Below, one piece after another: positions 1 through 8,625 of a stretch of DNA of 64,000 nt. A model generated the notes under the pieces. The model was not told where the DNA came from and ran no database searches. It saw nothing but the letters and a program-made list of their open reading frames with translations. The stretch covers positions 62,001 through 126,000 of the forward strand of contig NZ_JBBIUQ010000005.1 of assembly GCF_037440165.1 (NCBI RefSeq), written 5' to 3'. This DNA is from Ignavibacterium sp037440165 (GTDB lineage Bacteria; Bacteroidota; Ignavibacteria; Ignavibacteriales; Ignavibacteriaceae). The translations under genes and the position numbers were made by a program. Each line of letters starts with the position of its first letter. Position 1 is the stretch's first letter.

Positions 1-321
1 TGTATCAACGAGAAATTCATTTGTCCGAAAAACAACAACATCATTTCGTTCTGGTTTTTGCAAACTTAAAATTCTGAAAGATGGAATCTTAAACGGAGTG
101 AAAGGAAATTTGTGGGGAGTTTTAATCTGATAAGAAGATTTTTTAACAAGAATAAAATCTCCTTCTGTCAAAGCATTCCGCATTGATGATGAAGTGATAT
201 GATATGCACCAATAAATAATCCTCTGATTATTATAAGTGCAAACAGAAAGATCAAAACGAATAAAAATATTTTCAGTTTGGATCTTTTCTTTACTGCCGG
301 TTTATATGCCTGAGCTGACAA
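1..321 (-). CDS. lepB: Signal peptidase I, N-terminal part (cut by window edge)
   Basis: This is the first 107 codons of a type I signal peptidase, the membrane serine protease that removes signal peptides from exported proteins. A basic N-terminus is followed by one hydrophobic segment (about residues 18-32). Then comes the catalytic box SSSMRNALTEGD (Ser46 just before Met47) and the LVKK and VVVFR stretches of the substrate-binding strand. The catalytic lysine region lies beyond position 1. The likely start is a TTG at 319-321, because the same frame has a stop two codons upstream; no good ribosome site is visible. It lies 10 bases after lepA, the classic lepA-lepB order, and is probably translated from the same mRNA. 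Confidence 0.85.
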   Translation of the reverse strand, partial: MSAQAYKPAVKKRSKLKIFLFVLIFLFALIIIRGLFIGAYHITSSSMRNALTEGDFILVKKSSYQIKTPHKFPFTPFKIPSFRILSLQKPERNDVVVFRTNEFLVDT

Positions 322-331
322 TTTTTAACTG

Positions 332-2125
332 TTATTCATCAATTTGTAATACTGCTAAAAATGCTTCCTGCGGAATTTCAACATTGCCAACCTGTTTCAT
401 TCTCTTCTTACCTTCTTTTTGTTTTTCAAGAAGTTTTCGTTTTCGTGTAATATCACCACCATAACATTTCGCAAGAACATTCTTTCTTAATGCTTTGATA
501 ACTGATTTAGATATTACTTTAGTTCCAATTGCTGCCTGTACATTGATCTCAAACATTTGTCGAGGAATAATGTCTTTTAGTTTTGTGCAGACCTTTCTTC
601 CCCAGTCATAAGCTTTACTTCTGTGAACAATCATTGAGAGAGCATCAACAGGTTCGTTATTTATTAGAATATCAAGCTTAACAAGATCACTTTCACGATA
701 ACCAATAAATTCATAATCAAATGAAGCATAACCACGCGTAACTGATTTAAGTTTATCATAAAAATCAAATATTATTTCTGAAAGCGGAAACTCAAATTGT
801 AAATCTGCTCTTGTCGGATCGATGTAGGTTGTGTTTTTATATACTCCGCGTTTATCCATTGCAAGTTTGATTATGTTACCAACATATTCACTTGGTGTTA
901 CTATCTGCGCTTTCATATATGGTTCTTCAATATGTTCTATTTCTCCAACGGGAGGCATTTCAGCCGGATTATCAACTATTATCTTCTCACCTTTTTTTGA
1001 GTAAACAATGTATTCAACATTGGGCAATGTTGTAATAATTGACTGATTATATTCACGCAGCAATCTTTCCTGAACAATTTCCATGTGAAGAAGTCCGAGA
1101 AAGCCGCACCGAAATCCAAATCCAAGTGCAACAGAAGTTTCAGGTTGATAAACCAATGCAGAATCATTAAGTCTGAATTTTTCGAGTGCATCGCGAAGGT
1201 TTTCAAAATCATCAGAAGATGTCGGATAAAGACCACTGTAAACCATTGGTTTAACTTCTTTATAACCAGGCAATGGTTCCAAAGCGCCATTTTTTGAGTG
1301 AGTAACTGTATCACCGACTTTAGTATCGTGAACATCTTTTACACCCGCAATAAGATATCCAACATTTCCAGCAGTAAGTTCATCTGTCTTAATTCTTTTA
1401 AGACCAAGCACACCAATTTCTTCGGCATCAAATTCTTTATTTACTTTAAAGAATTTTATTCTGTCTCTGGTTTTAAGTGTTCCGTTTACAACACGAATAT
1501 ATGCAATTGCACCACGATATGAATCGAAAAGAGAATCAAATATTAATGCTTGCAATGGAGCATTTGGATCACATTTTGGAGGAGGAACTTTTTTTACTAC
1601 TGTTTCAAGCAGTTCATCAATGCCTATTTTAGCTTTGGCACTGACGAGGTGAATATCTTCCTTTGTGCAGCCAAGCAAGTCAATAATTTGCTGGGAGACT
1701 TTATCTATTTCAGCACTTGGTAAATCAATTTTATTTATGACAGGAATAATTTCCAATCCTGCATCAATTGCCAGATAAAGATTGCTGATGGTTTGTGCTT
1801 CAACTCCCTGAGCTGCATCAACTACTAATATTGCGCCTTCACACGCAGCCAAAGATCTTGAAACTTCGTAAGTGAAATCAACGTGTCCCGGTGTATCAAT
1901 CAAATTTAAAACATAGTCATTGCCATCTTTTGCACGATAATGCATTTGAATAGCGTGAGATTTGATAGTAATTCCTCTTTCTCTTTCAAGTTCAAGATCA
2001 TCAAGTATCTGATCTTTTGCTTCACGAGCCGAAACAACGCCGGTCTTCTCAAGGAGGCAATCGGCAATAGTTGATTTACCGTGATCTATGTGAGCTATTA
2101 TACAGAAATTTCTTATGTTGTTCAT
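332..2125 (-). CDS. lepA: Elongation factor 4 (LepA) ribosomal GTPase
   Basis: LepA is a translational GTPase that acts on the ribosome in initiation or elongation quality control. The G-domain motifs are clear: AHIDHGKST (11-19), RGITI (50-54), DTPGHVDF (77-84), NKID and SAK. The C-terminal LepA domain ends in a basic tail containing RKRKLLEKQKEGKKR. From the ATG at 2123-2125 the protein is 597 residues, the usual length. A TTG six codons earlier is possible but only adds MNLRES. It is the penultimate gene of the long minus-strand operon, with lepB following. A -7-like box, TATATTTG, lies at 2146-2153, but without a matching TTG upstream. Confidence 0.96.
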   Translation of the reverse strand: MNNIRNFCIIAHIDHGKSTIADCLLEKTGVVSAREAKDQILDDLELERERGITIKSHAIQMHYRAKDGNDYVLNLIDTPGHVDFTYEVSRSLAACEGAILVVDAAQGVEAQTISNLYLAIDAGLEIIPVINKIDLPSAEIDKVSQQIIDLLGCTKEDIHLVSAKAKIGIDELLETVVKKVPPPKCDPNAPLQALIFDSLFDSYRGAIAYIRVVNGTLKTRDRIKFFKVNKEFDAEEIGVLGLKRIKTDELTAGNVGYLIAGVKDVHDTKVGDTVTHSKNGALEPLPGYKEVKPMVYSGLYPTSSDDFENLRDALEKFRLNDSALVYQPETSVALGFGFRCGFLGLLHMEIVQERLLREYNQSIITTLPNVEYIVYSKKGEKIIVDNPAEMPPVGEIEHIEEPYMKAQIVTPSEYVGNIIKLAMDKRGVYKNTTYIDPTRADLQFEFPLSEIIFDFYDKLKSVTRGYASFDYEFIGYRESDLVKLDILINNEPVDALSMIVHRSKAYDWGRKVCTKLKDIIPRQMFEINVQAAIGTKVISKSVIKALRKNVLAKCYGGDITRKRKLLEKQKEGKKRMKQVGNVEIPQEAFLAVLQIDE

Positions 2126-2199
2126 CGATTCCCTTAAATTCAATGCAAATATAATGATAAAATGAGAACTATGATGAGTTAAAGAATTGGTAATTGGCT

Positions 2200-3156
2200 T
2201 TAGTTATTCGCAGTTTTTTGCTTCAAAATCGTATCGTAAATAATTCCTTCCCGTAAAGCATATTCAGATAAAATTATGTTCTTAAATTCAAATACATCAA
2301 AAATTGTTTTTAAGATTATTAGTCCGGCAGGAATTATATCTGCGCGTTTTAATTCCATTCCGGGCAATGAAATTCTTTCAGCAGGAGTTTTTCTACTTAT
2401 AACTTCTTTATAAACATAGTTCAATTCCTCAGCTGTAAATGAAAGTTTATTAATTGATTTTCTTTTGGGTTTGTTAAACAATTCCTGAACAAGTATTGCA
2501 GCAGCTACGATTGTTCCCGAGGCACCAACAACCTGATTAATTTTCTTTCCTTCAAATAAATATTTAATATAGCTGATTTGAGCTTCAACATATGACTGAC
2601 AGGCATCTACAGCTTCTTTTCTTAGAACAAAATCCGGAAAAAATTTTTTGCTCAAGCGGACTGCACCAATCTTAACACTTTCTGTAATAATTAATTTCCC
2701 ATTTTCAGCATAAACAAACTCTGAGCTTCCTCCACCGATATCAAGACAAAAAACATTTTTACCAGCCACATCAACAGCATTCATAATTCCATAGAAAATT
2801 AAACTAGCTTCGGTTCTGCCATCAATTACTTCTATATCTATGTCTGTTTTTTCTTTTACGGTTTTCACAAATTTATCTTTATTATCTGCTTCGCGAACAG
2901 CACTTGTAGCCACTGCTCTTATTGATGCACCATAATGCTCAGCAAGCATTTTGTAATTTTTCAGTATATCAATTGCTTTTTCAATCTCTCCTTCAGATAT
3001 GAAAGAAAGATCTTCGCCTTTATGCGAACCAAGCCTTATGACTTCCCTCTGTTTGTCGAGAAGTTTAAATGAACCATCTTTCTGAACTTCAACAATTACC
3101 AGATGGAAAGAATTTGTTCCGATATCAATTGCAGCAATATGATTATTTGTTGCCAT
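2200..3156 (-). CDS. Ppx/GppA family exopolyphosphatase or pppGpp phosphohydrolase
   Basis: This enzyme belongs to the ASKHA-fold family that hydrolyses polyphosphate or the stringent-response nucleotide pppGpp. The first phosphate loop is AIDIGTNSFHL near the N-terminus, the catalytic Glu lies in GRTEASL, and the second loop is DIGGGSSE in mid-protein. At 318 residues it is the short, two-domain type without the C-terminal HD domain of E. coli Ppx. The sequence does not separate Ppx from GppA. The ATG at 3154-3156 gives the conserved start; it overlaps the end of the upstream glycosyltransferase gene by 14 bases, which points to translational coupling. Confidence 0.9.
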   Translation of the reverse strand: MATNNHIAAIDIGTNSFHLVIVEVQKDGSFKLLDKQREVIRLGSHKGEDLSFISEGEIEKAIDILKNYKMLAEHYGASIRAVATSAVREADNKDKFVKTVKEKTDIDIEVIDGRTEASLIFYGIMNAVDVAGKNVFCLDIGGGSSEFVYAENGKLIITESVKIGAVRLSKKFFPDFVLRKEAVDACQSYVEAQISYIKYLFEGKKINQVVGASGTIVAAAILVQELFNKPKRKSINKLSFTAEELNYVYKEVISRKTPAERISLPGMELKRADIIPAGLIILKTIFDVFEFKNIILSEYALREGIIYDTILKQKTANN

Positions 3157-4249
3157 TTTTAATTCGGCTTTGGATAATTTGTTTTGCAATTTCATAAACA
3201 TCTTCAACAGTTATGTCATCTATTAAATCTGATTTGCGGATAAAAAATTTTTCTGAACCAACCGGTGCCCAGTTATAGGGATTTGTAGGACCAAAAATTG
3301 AAATCTGCGGAGTTTTAGTCGAACCCGCAATATGCATTGTTCCTGTATCATTTGTGATGAATAAATCAGCCAGAGAAATCAAAGCAGCCACCTGAGTTAT
3401 TTCCTTATTTTTATACACAGGAAGTTTTATCTCTGAATTCTGAATTACATAATTTAATTCTTCATCATCAGCACTGCTTCCTGTAAGAAAAAATGTGCAA
3501 TTAAAATTTTTGTTCAATACTGCAATCAATTGAATAAACTTGTTTAGCGACAAGCGGTTTTGTGATTTGCCTGCACCGATATGAAGTCCGATTAAAACTA
3601 ACGAATTATCTTTTTTTATTTCACTTAAAAATTTCTGAGCAACTGCTAAATCATCTTCATCAAAATTTATTTCAGTCGTAAAATTATCTGTATCTATTCC
3701 GAATGGACGAACCAAATCCAGTATATGATCTGCTACATGAGAATCCGGATGTTTGCGCCAATCAATATCAATTCTGCGATCGAATAGAAAATTACTGTCG
3801 TTCAGTTTTCCATCAAGAGAATTAGGACCAATTCTTGTTTTGGAATTTGAAAATCGTGCAATCAGATTGCTTGTAAACGAAATTGAAACAGTTACAGGAA
3901 CAAAAACAGCATCATATTTTCTTCTGAGCACTTTCAGAAATCGTAAAAGATAAACCGGGTTAATTAACTGCGTTTTATCAAAAACGAAAAGCTCATTTAT
4001 GAATCGGTTTTTAAGCAGCCCTTTAAAATTTTCTTTGCTAAGAATGATTGCAATATTTGAATGAGGATATTTTTCCTTAATTGCACGAAATAGTGATACA
4101 CCGGCGAGCAAATCACCAAGCTGATTATGTTGTCGGACAATCAGAATGTTATTTAATTCGCTTAATTCGGTGGAAAGATTTTCAGGAACTTCGAAAAGTT
4201 TTTTAATGATTTTAAGAAGCAGATTGGTAAAAAAATTTTTGTTAGCCAT
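3143..4249 (-). CDS. Glycosyltransferase family 9 (heptosyltransferase-like)
   Basis: A 368-residue GT-B fold enzyme of the ADP-heptose:LPS heptosyltransferase family, which adds sugars to the lipopolysaccharide core on the inner face of the membrane. Family marks are the N-terminal ILIVRQHNQLGDLL, the middle GLHIGAGKSQNRL, and the C-terminal nucleotide-sugar region TNDTGTMHIAGSTKTP followed by IFGPTNPYNWAP. The donor cannot be told from sequence alone. The gene overlaps ppx/gppA downstream and touches the small membrane protein upstream, in the same operon. Confidence 0.88.
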   Translation of the reverse strand: MANKNFFTNLLLKIIKKLFEVPENLSTELSELNNILIVRQHNQLGDLLAGVSLFRAIKEKYPHSNIAIILSKENFKGLLKNRFINELFVFDKTQLINPVYLLRFLKVLRRKYDAVFVPVTVSISFTSNLIARFSNSKTRIGPNSLDGKLNDSNFLFDRRIDIDWRKHPDSHVADHILDLVRPFGIDTDNFTTEINFDEDDLAVAQKFLSEIKKDNSLVLIGLHIGAGKSQNRLSLNKFIQLIAVLNKNFNCTFFLTGSSADDEELNYVIQNSEIKLPVYKNKEITQVAALISLADLFITNDTGTMHIAGSTKTPQISIFGPTNPYNWAPVGSEKFFIRKSDLIDDITVEDVYEIAKQIIQSRIKNGNK

Positions 4250-4441
4250 TCATTTATTTTTTTCGTTGTCGTCTTTTATCTCTGTGTATTTGGCTTCTTC
4301 AACATCTTCATATTTTTTCTTAACTCTTTTCTGCTCATAAATTTTTGATTTAGTATCGCTTTGAGTGTAACCTTTAATAAAATTTTTTACAATTCTGTAA
4401 ACAAGAAAAATTAAAAGCAAAAATAAAAATAGTCGCAGCAT
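4250..4441 (-). CDS. Small single-pass membrane protein (DUF4834-like)
   Basis: A 63-residue protein. Residues 1-15 (MLRLFLFLLLIFLVY) are strongly hydrophobic and form one N-terminal transmembrane helix or anchor. The rest is charged, lysine/glutamate-rich and probably disordered in the cytoplasm. This layout resembles the small DUF4834 proteins of Bacteroidota, whose function is unknown. Its ATG overlaps the stop of the upstream kinase gene by one base (TAATG), and its stop adjoins the GT9 start, so it is a true member of the operon. Confidence 0.7.
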   Translation of the reverse strand: MLRLFLFLLLIFLVYRIVKNFIKGYTQSDTKSKIYEQKRVKKKYEDVEEAKYTEIKDDNEKNK

Positions 4442-5100
4442 TACAAAACTCTCCTTGTCTCAGGATTAAAATATTCGATTAATCCTCTGTCTTCTCTGAA
4501 AATCTGACGTAATAATTCTTCAAAATCATTTTCATTGTTTACAAAATCTATTTCTGTTGAATTTACAATAAGCAGCGGTGTAGTATTGTATCTGAAGAAA
4601 AAATGATTGTAAGCATCACTTAATTCTTCAATGTAACTTCTTGTAAGATTTTTCTCAATTGCTCTTCCGCGTTTTTTAATATTGAACATCAGACGATCGA
4701 TACTTGACTGCAGAAATACAACAAGGTCCGGCTTTCTTAATGAGCGTGCAAGCAATGGATAAAGAGATTCATACAATTTCAGTTCATCACCTGTAAGATT
4801 GAGGTATGCGAAAATTCTGTCCTTTTCAAAAATGTAATCAGAAACTATATAGCTGCTGAACAAATCTTCCTGTACCAATTCTTCCTGCTGTTTAAATCTG
4901 TTTATCAGAAAGAACATCTGTGTTTGAAAAGCATATCTTCTTCTGTCATTGTAAAATTTTTCAAGGAAGGGATTTGTTTCAAACTGTTCTAGAACAAGTC
5001 TTGCATCAAGTTTTGCTTTTAACTTTTTAGCAAGAGCAGTTTTGCCAGCACCAATAACACCTTCAATTGCGATGTAACGAAGTTCAGAGTTGTTATCCAA
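4441..5100 (-). CDS. Deoxynucleoside kinase
   Basis: A 219-residue kinase of the dNK/deoxyguanosine kinase family, which phosphorylates deoxynucleosides in salvage. It shows the P-loop GVIGAGKT (residues 14-21), the DYIFEKDRIFA motif (the family ERS/DRY region) and the lid RGRAIEKNL. The start is a TTG at 5098-5100, preceded at a 7-base distance by the Shine-Dalgarno GAGGAG, which decides the start despite the rare codon. It overlaps folK by 8 bases. Pairing with folate genes is common in Bacteroidota and relatives, where a kinase of this type often follows folK. Confidence 0.88.
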   Translation of the reverse strand: MDNNSELRYIAIEGVIGAGKTALAKKLKAKLDARLVLEQFETNPFLEKFYNDRRRYAFQTQMFFLINRFKQQEELVQEDLFSSYIVSDYIFEKDRIFAYLNLTGDELKLYESLYPLLARSLRKPDLVVFLQSSIDRLMFNIKKRGRAIEKNLTRSYIEELSDAYNHFFFRYNTTPLLIVNSTEIDFVNNENDFEELLRQIFREDRGLIEYFNPETRRVL

Positions 5101-5623
5101 TCTCTTTCTCCTCTTTAAATAATGTTTCAGCTAACTTCAAAATAATTGTCCTGTCTTTAACCCGATTTAATAATTCACTAACAGAAATTTTTAGCAAGGG
5201 ATGGATCAGATTCCTGTCAATTTCAACAAGCGGCATAAGAACAAAATCTCTTAAATGTATTCCTTTATGTGGTAAAGTTAAAACATCATCGGATAAAATT
5301 AAATCATCAAAAAAGATAATGTCGAGATCTATTTCCCGAGGTCCCCAACGTTCCCTTAACTGTCTGCCAGTTTTCAATTCTGTCTTCTTTAAAAAATAAA
5401 ATAACTCTGTATGCGAGAATGAAGTTCTGATTTTAATCGCTGCGTTATAAAAGTTCTGCTGATTGTGATTTCCAAATGGTAACGATTCATAAATTGAAGA
5501 CGCTGAAATCAAATCGACCGACTCATTTTCAAGCAATTGACCTAAAGCATTCCTGAGGTTGTTCAGTCTGTTTCCAAAATTAGAGCCCAAAGCAATATAT
5601 GCAATATGATTCAGATCAGACAT
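5093..5623 (-). CDS. folK: 2-amino-4-hydroxy-6-hydroxymethyldihydropteridine pyrophosphokinase
   Basis: HPPK transfers pyrophosphate from ATP to hydroxymethyldihydropterin, a step in folate synthesis. The protein has 176 residues. It has the N-terminal IALGSNFGNR, the pterin region YESLPFGNHNQQNFYNAA and the signature RWGPREIDLDI, whose two aspartates bind magnesium. The ATG at 5621-5623 overlaps the last base of the folB stop (ATGATAA-type junction), so folB and folK are coupled, consistent with consecutive steps of one pathway. Confidence 0.96.
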   Translation of the reverse strand: MSDLNHIAYIALGSNFGNRLNNLRNALGQLLENESVDLISASSIYESLPFGNHNQQNFYNAAIKIRTSFSHTELFYFLKKTELKTGRQLRERWGPREIDLDIIFFDDLILSDDVLTLPHKGIHLRDFVLMPLVEIDRNLIHPLLKISVSELLNRVKDRTIILKLAETLFKEEKEIG

Positions 5624-5994
5624 TATAAATCTTTTCTCTCCTTAATAACTTCTACCTCAACGCAATCAACAACACCACCAAGCGGAGGATTATTTTTCCT
5701 CACCCGAACGGCAATTTTATTTATTGATGTAAAGTTTATCAGTAACTCATCGGCGATTTTCATAGCAAGAGATTCAATCAAATAATACTTTTGTTCAAGT
5801 GCCATCTTGTACAGGAATTTATAAACTTTATGATAGTCGATTGTTTGATTAAGAGAATCTTTTTTTGCTGCTTCTGAGAAGTCCGTATAAATATCAACAT
5901 CGGCTTCAAACTTTCCTCCAACACTTTGTTCTTCAGATCTTACACCATGATAGCCATAGAAAGTTGCTTTCTTTATACGAATAATATTTTCCAT
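5623..5994 (-). CDS. folB: Dihydroneopterin aldolase
   Basis: FolB cleaves dihydroneopterin to give the substrate of FolK. It is 123 residues from the ATG at 5992-5994. That start is favoured over an ATG two codons upstream, because AAGGA sits 5 bases before it. Family marks are ATFYGYHGV at the N-terminus (pterin-binding), a glutamate-containing centre DYHKVY, LIESLAMKIAD, and the C-terminal VRVRKNNPP. It overlaps folK by one base. The 41-base gap to the upstream transporter gene contains a TAACTTTG box (6015-6022), but no clear -33 element. Confidence 0.95.
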   Translation of the reverse strand: MENIIRIKKATFYGYHGVRSEEQSVGGKFEADVDIYTDFSEAAKKDSLNQTIDYHKVYKFLYKMALEQKYYLIESLAMKIADELLINFTSINKIAVRVRKNNPPLGGVVDCVEVEVIKERKDL

Positions 5995-6041
5995 AAGCAT
6001 CCTTTTTAACAGTGCAAAGTTAAGAAAACTGTTTACAAGAA

Positions 6042-6953
6042 TTACACTTTTACTTCTTTTACTTTTTGCCGGAGAACTCCATATAAATTTGCAATCAGCA
6101 ATCCAATCAAAACCAATGCAGAGTCAAGTAAGTGATTGGCTGTAAGCACCTCGTTATAGAATACCCGGCCAAGAATCAGCGCAACGATAGGAGTTATAAA
6201 AGCAATAAGTGAAAGAATTACAACATTTATTTTTTTCATCAGCCAATAGAATGAAGTGAATGTAACCACACTTCCGAAGATTGCTAGATAGAGAACAGCG
6301 AGAATTCCGTCTTCCCGAAAAGAAACTCTTGACATATTTTCAGCAATCAAACCAATAAGTGTTCCAGCAATTCCAGCAATAAGCATCGGAATAAAATTCA
6401 TAGAAAGTGGATTAAGATGTCTGCCATGTTTTTTAAGAGTTACAGCAATAAATGCCTGCATTATTCCACTAAGCATTACAGCAAACATTCCCAGCAAGTA
6501 ATCAGAAATTGTAAATGAAAATGAATCAGAAAAGATTATAATGATTCCAATAAAACCTAATACCATTCCGACAGTTTTACCTATTCCAATTTTTTCAACA
6601 GGAATCATTAAAAGTGAAAAGATTGCAACGAAGAAAGGATAAACACCAAATAATAACGAAGCTAAACCTGATGGAACGAATTGTTCTGCCCAATAGACTA
6701 AGCCAAAAGGAATAACAAAATATAAAAATCCCATTTGAAGATATAGTTTTACTGACAACTTGTCTTTCTGAAGTGTAATCACTTTAACACGCATTATTAT
6801 ATAGATTGCCACTGAAGCAATTAAAAATCTTAATCCACCAGATAGAAAGGGTGTAAAAGATTCAAGACTAATTCTGATTGCCAACCAGGTTGAGCCCCAA
6901 ATAAAACATAACAAAGCATATGTAAATAATATTTTGAAAGTTTCTCTGCTCAT
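6042..6953 (-). CDS. EamA/DMT-family transporter
   Basis: A 303-residue inner-membrane protein with about ten hydrophobic helices, arranged as two EamA repeats. The start carries the typical FIWGSTWLAIR segment and the second repeat the IFGSVVTFTSFYWLMKK segment. Members of the drug/metabolite transporter superfamily export amino acids or other small metabolites; the substrate is not visible here. It overlaps pgeF by four bases (ATGA), so the two are coupled. Confidence 0.88.
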   Translation of the reverse strand: MSRETFKILFTYALLCFIWGSTWLAIRISLESFTPFLSGGLRFLIASVAIYIIMRVKVITLQKDKLSVKLYLQMGFLYFVIPFGLVYWAEQFVPSGLASLLFGVYPFFVAIFSLLMIPVEKIGIGKTVGMVLGFIGIIIIFSDSFSFTISDYLLGMFAVMLSGIMQAFIAVTLKKHGRHLNPLSMNFIPMLIAGIAGTLIGLIAENMSRVSFREDGILAVLYLAIFGSVVTFTSFYWLMKKINVVILSLIAFITPIVALILGRVFYNEVLTANHLLDSALVLIGLLIANLYGVLRQKVKEVKV

Positions 6954-7684
6954 GACTTTATTGCAATAATTCCCAATGATCTTCCTGATTTAATTCCATC
7001 TCTGCGATATGAATGAAGCAATTCATTAAATTCATAAGTGCATAAACCTGATTTTTGAATATGTGCAGGTTTAATACCATTATTTATTAGCATATCATAG
7101 TTTGCACCTGCAACATCAAGATAGAATTTGTTGTTATTATACTTTAAATACTTTCCATCAAATTGTTCAGCTACTTCTTTTCCAACTTCATAATTAGCTT
7201 GTGATATTGAAGGACCGATGTATGCAAACAGGTTTTCTGGTTTAGAATTAAATTCATTGAAAATGATATTTAATGTTTTGTCAACTATATTGGCTTTTGT
7301 TCCCCGCCAGCCAGAATGAATTGCAGCAATAATTCTTAGTTTAAAATCATACACATAAACTGAAGTGCAATCTGCTGCACTGATTACTAGACCAAGATTT
7401 TCTCTGTCTGTAATCATTGAATCACTTTCAACACAAACGCCTGGACTTTGAACAATCGTAACAATGTTTGAATGTGATTGTTTTTGAAATGCAATTTTAT
7501 CTGAACTCAAACCAAACTGGTGAAAGAATGCTTCGCGGTTTTCATGAACTATATTTTCATCATCACCAACAGATAAAGATAAATTGAAATAAAAAGGTGA
7601 CTTTCGCCGAAGTCCAATCATTGTGCTAAAACCGCAAGTGATTTCAAAAAATCTATTGAAGATGTATGGCTTAATTATGAACAA
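6950..7684 (-). CDS. pgeF: PgeF/YfiH family polyphenol-oxidase-fold protein (peptidoglycan editing factor)
   Basis: A 244-residue protein of the DUF152/laccase-domain family. In E. coli the homologue YfiH removes wrongly built UDP-MurNAc-Ser precursors; other members act as purine nucleoside phosphorylases. The metal site is visible: SAADCTSVYVYD (Cys), AAIHSGWRGT (His) and the SYRRDG tail. The N-terminal GFST box is reached only from a TTG at 7682-7684, since no ATG lies upstream in frame. A TAAATTTG box at 7711-7718, with TTG 23 bases further up, could be the promoter of the whole minus-strand operon. Confidence 0.9.
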   Translation of the reverse strand: MFIIKPYIFNRFFEITCGFSTMIGLRRKSPFYFNLSLSVGDDENIVHENREAFFHQFGLSSDKIAFQKQSHSNIVTIVQSPGVCVESDSMITDRENLGLVISAADCTSVYVYDFKLRIIAAIHSGWRGTKANIVDKTLNIIFNEFNSKPENLFAYIGPSISQANYEVGKEVAEQFDGKYLKYNNNKFYLDVAGANYDMLINNGIKPAHIQKSGLCTYEFNELLHSYRRDGIKSGRSLGIIAIKS

Positions 7685-7710
7685 ACAGAAACTTCCATAA
7701 AAATTGTGAG

Positions 7711-7744
7711 CAAATTTAAGTTAATTTGTTTTCTTGTTAAACAA
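7711..7744 (-). promoter_or_regulatory. Possible TTG/TAnnTTTG promoter of the pgeF-lepB operon
   Basis: On the minus strand TTG (7744-7742) is followed after 23 bases by TAAATTTG (7718-7711). The spacer is 2-3 bases longer than in the better examples in this window, so this is tentative. It would start transcription about 20 bases before the TTG start of pgeF. Confidence 0.3.
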
Positions 7745-7830
7745 TTATTCTTTGCAATGAGCCTAATAATTGAGCTAAACTTCAAATAATGTTATATTAA
7801 GCCACGAAATTTTTGAATAAAGGGAAAACA

Positions 7831-8625
7831 TTGAAAATATTAGTCTCCAACGACGATGGCATAGATTCAGCCGGCATTCTGGCTTTAGTAAAATCATTAA
7901 GAGAAATTGCCGATGTAACTGTAGTTGCACCACATCAGGAACAAAGTGCAATTGGACACGCAATTACAATGCAAACTCCACTCAGAGTATTCGAGTATCA
8001 TAAGGATGGGAAATTTTTTGGATATGCTATTGATGGAACTCCTGCTGACTGCGTAAAAATCGGAATCAGAAACATTATGTCAGAACCGCCTGATTTGATG
8101 GTATCAGGTATTAACCACGGATCAAATACAGCAATTAACATTATTTACTCAGGAACAGTTTCCGCTGCAAGAGAAGCTGCAATAATGGATGTTCCGTCTA
8201 TTGCAATTTCTGTTACAAGTCATTCTGTGATGGATTTTTCCTTTGCCGCTAAAGTTGCCAAGCTGCTTGCACTTGAAGTTAATAAGCGCGGCTTACCCAA
8301 AGGGACAATGATTAATGTGAATGTTCCCAATTTGCCTGAAGAACAGATTGCCGGAATACTTGTTACCAACCAGGGTAAATCAAAATGGGATGATGTTTAT
8401 GAAAAGAGAGTCGACCCTTATGGAAGAAACTATTACTGGCTTACAGGAAATCTTGTTGAAGTAGATCATTCGCTAGAATTTGATCAGGCAGCAATCAGAA
8501 ATAATTATGTATCGGTTACTCCAATTCATTTCGATCTTACTGATTACAAAACTTTTGAAGAAATGAAAAAATGGAAAATAGAAAATCTTTTTAATGCCAA
8601 GGCAAATCGAGATATTTCATATTGA
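7831..8625 (+). CDS. surE: 5'/3'-nucleotidase SurE
   Basis: SurE is a stationary-phase survival nucleotidase that dephosphorylates nucleoside monophosphates. The conserved N-terminus ILVSNDDGIDSAG holds the metal-binding aspartates; VVAPHQEQSAIGHAIT, GTPADCVKIG and VSGINHGSN follow. I prefer the TTG at 7831 (264 residues), because AGGG sits six bases upstream. A TTG at 7813 would add six residues. The 3' end overlaps the next gene by 32 bases. Confidence 0.94.
   Translation: MKILVSNDDGIDSAGILALVKSLREIADVTVVAPHQEQSAIGHAITMQTPLRVFEYHKDGKFFGYAIDGTPADCVKIGIRNIMSEPPDLMVSGINHGSNTAINIIYSGTVSAAREAAIMDVPSIAISVTSHSVMDFSFAAKVAKLLALEVNKRGLPKGTMINVNVPNLPEEQIAGILVTNQGKSKWDDVYEKRVDPYGRNYYWLTGNLVEVDHSLEFDQAAIRNNYVSVTPIHFDLTDYKTFEEMKKWKIENLFNAKANRDISY

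Noticed and set aside
979..1335. A 118-codon minus-strand frame inside lepA
   Set aside because: It is a shifted-frame shadow of lepA with no conserved domain; the same applies to the other short frames inside real genes.
3157..3207. Longer start of the Ppx/GppA protein
   Set aside because: It would overlap the upstream gene by 65 bases and add residues not seen before the conserved DIGTNS motif.
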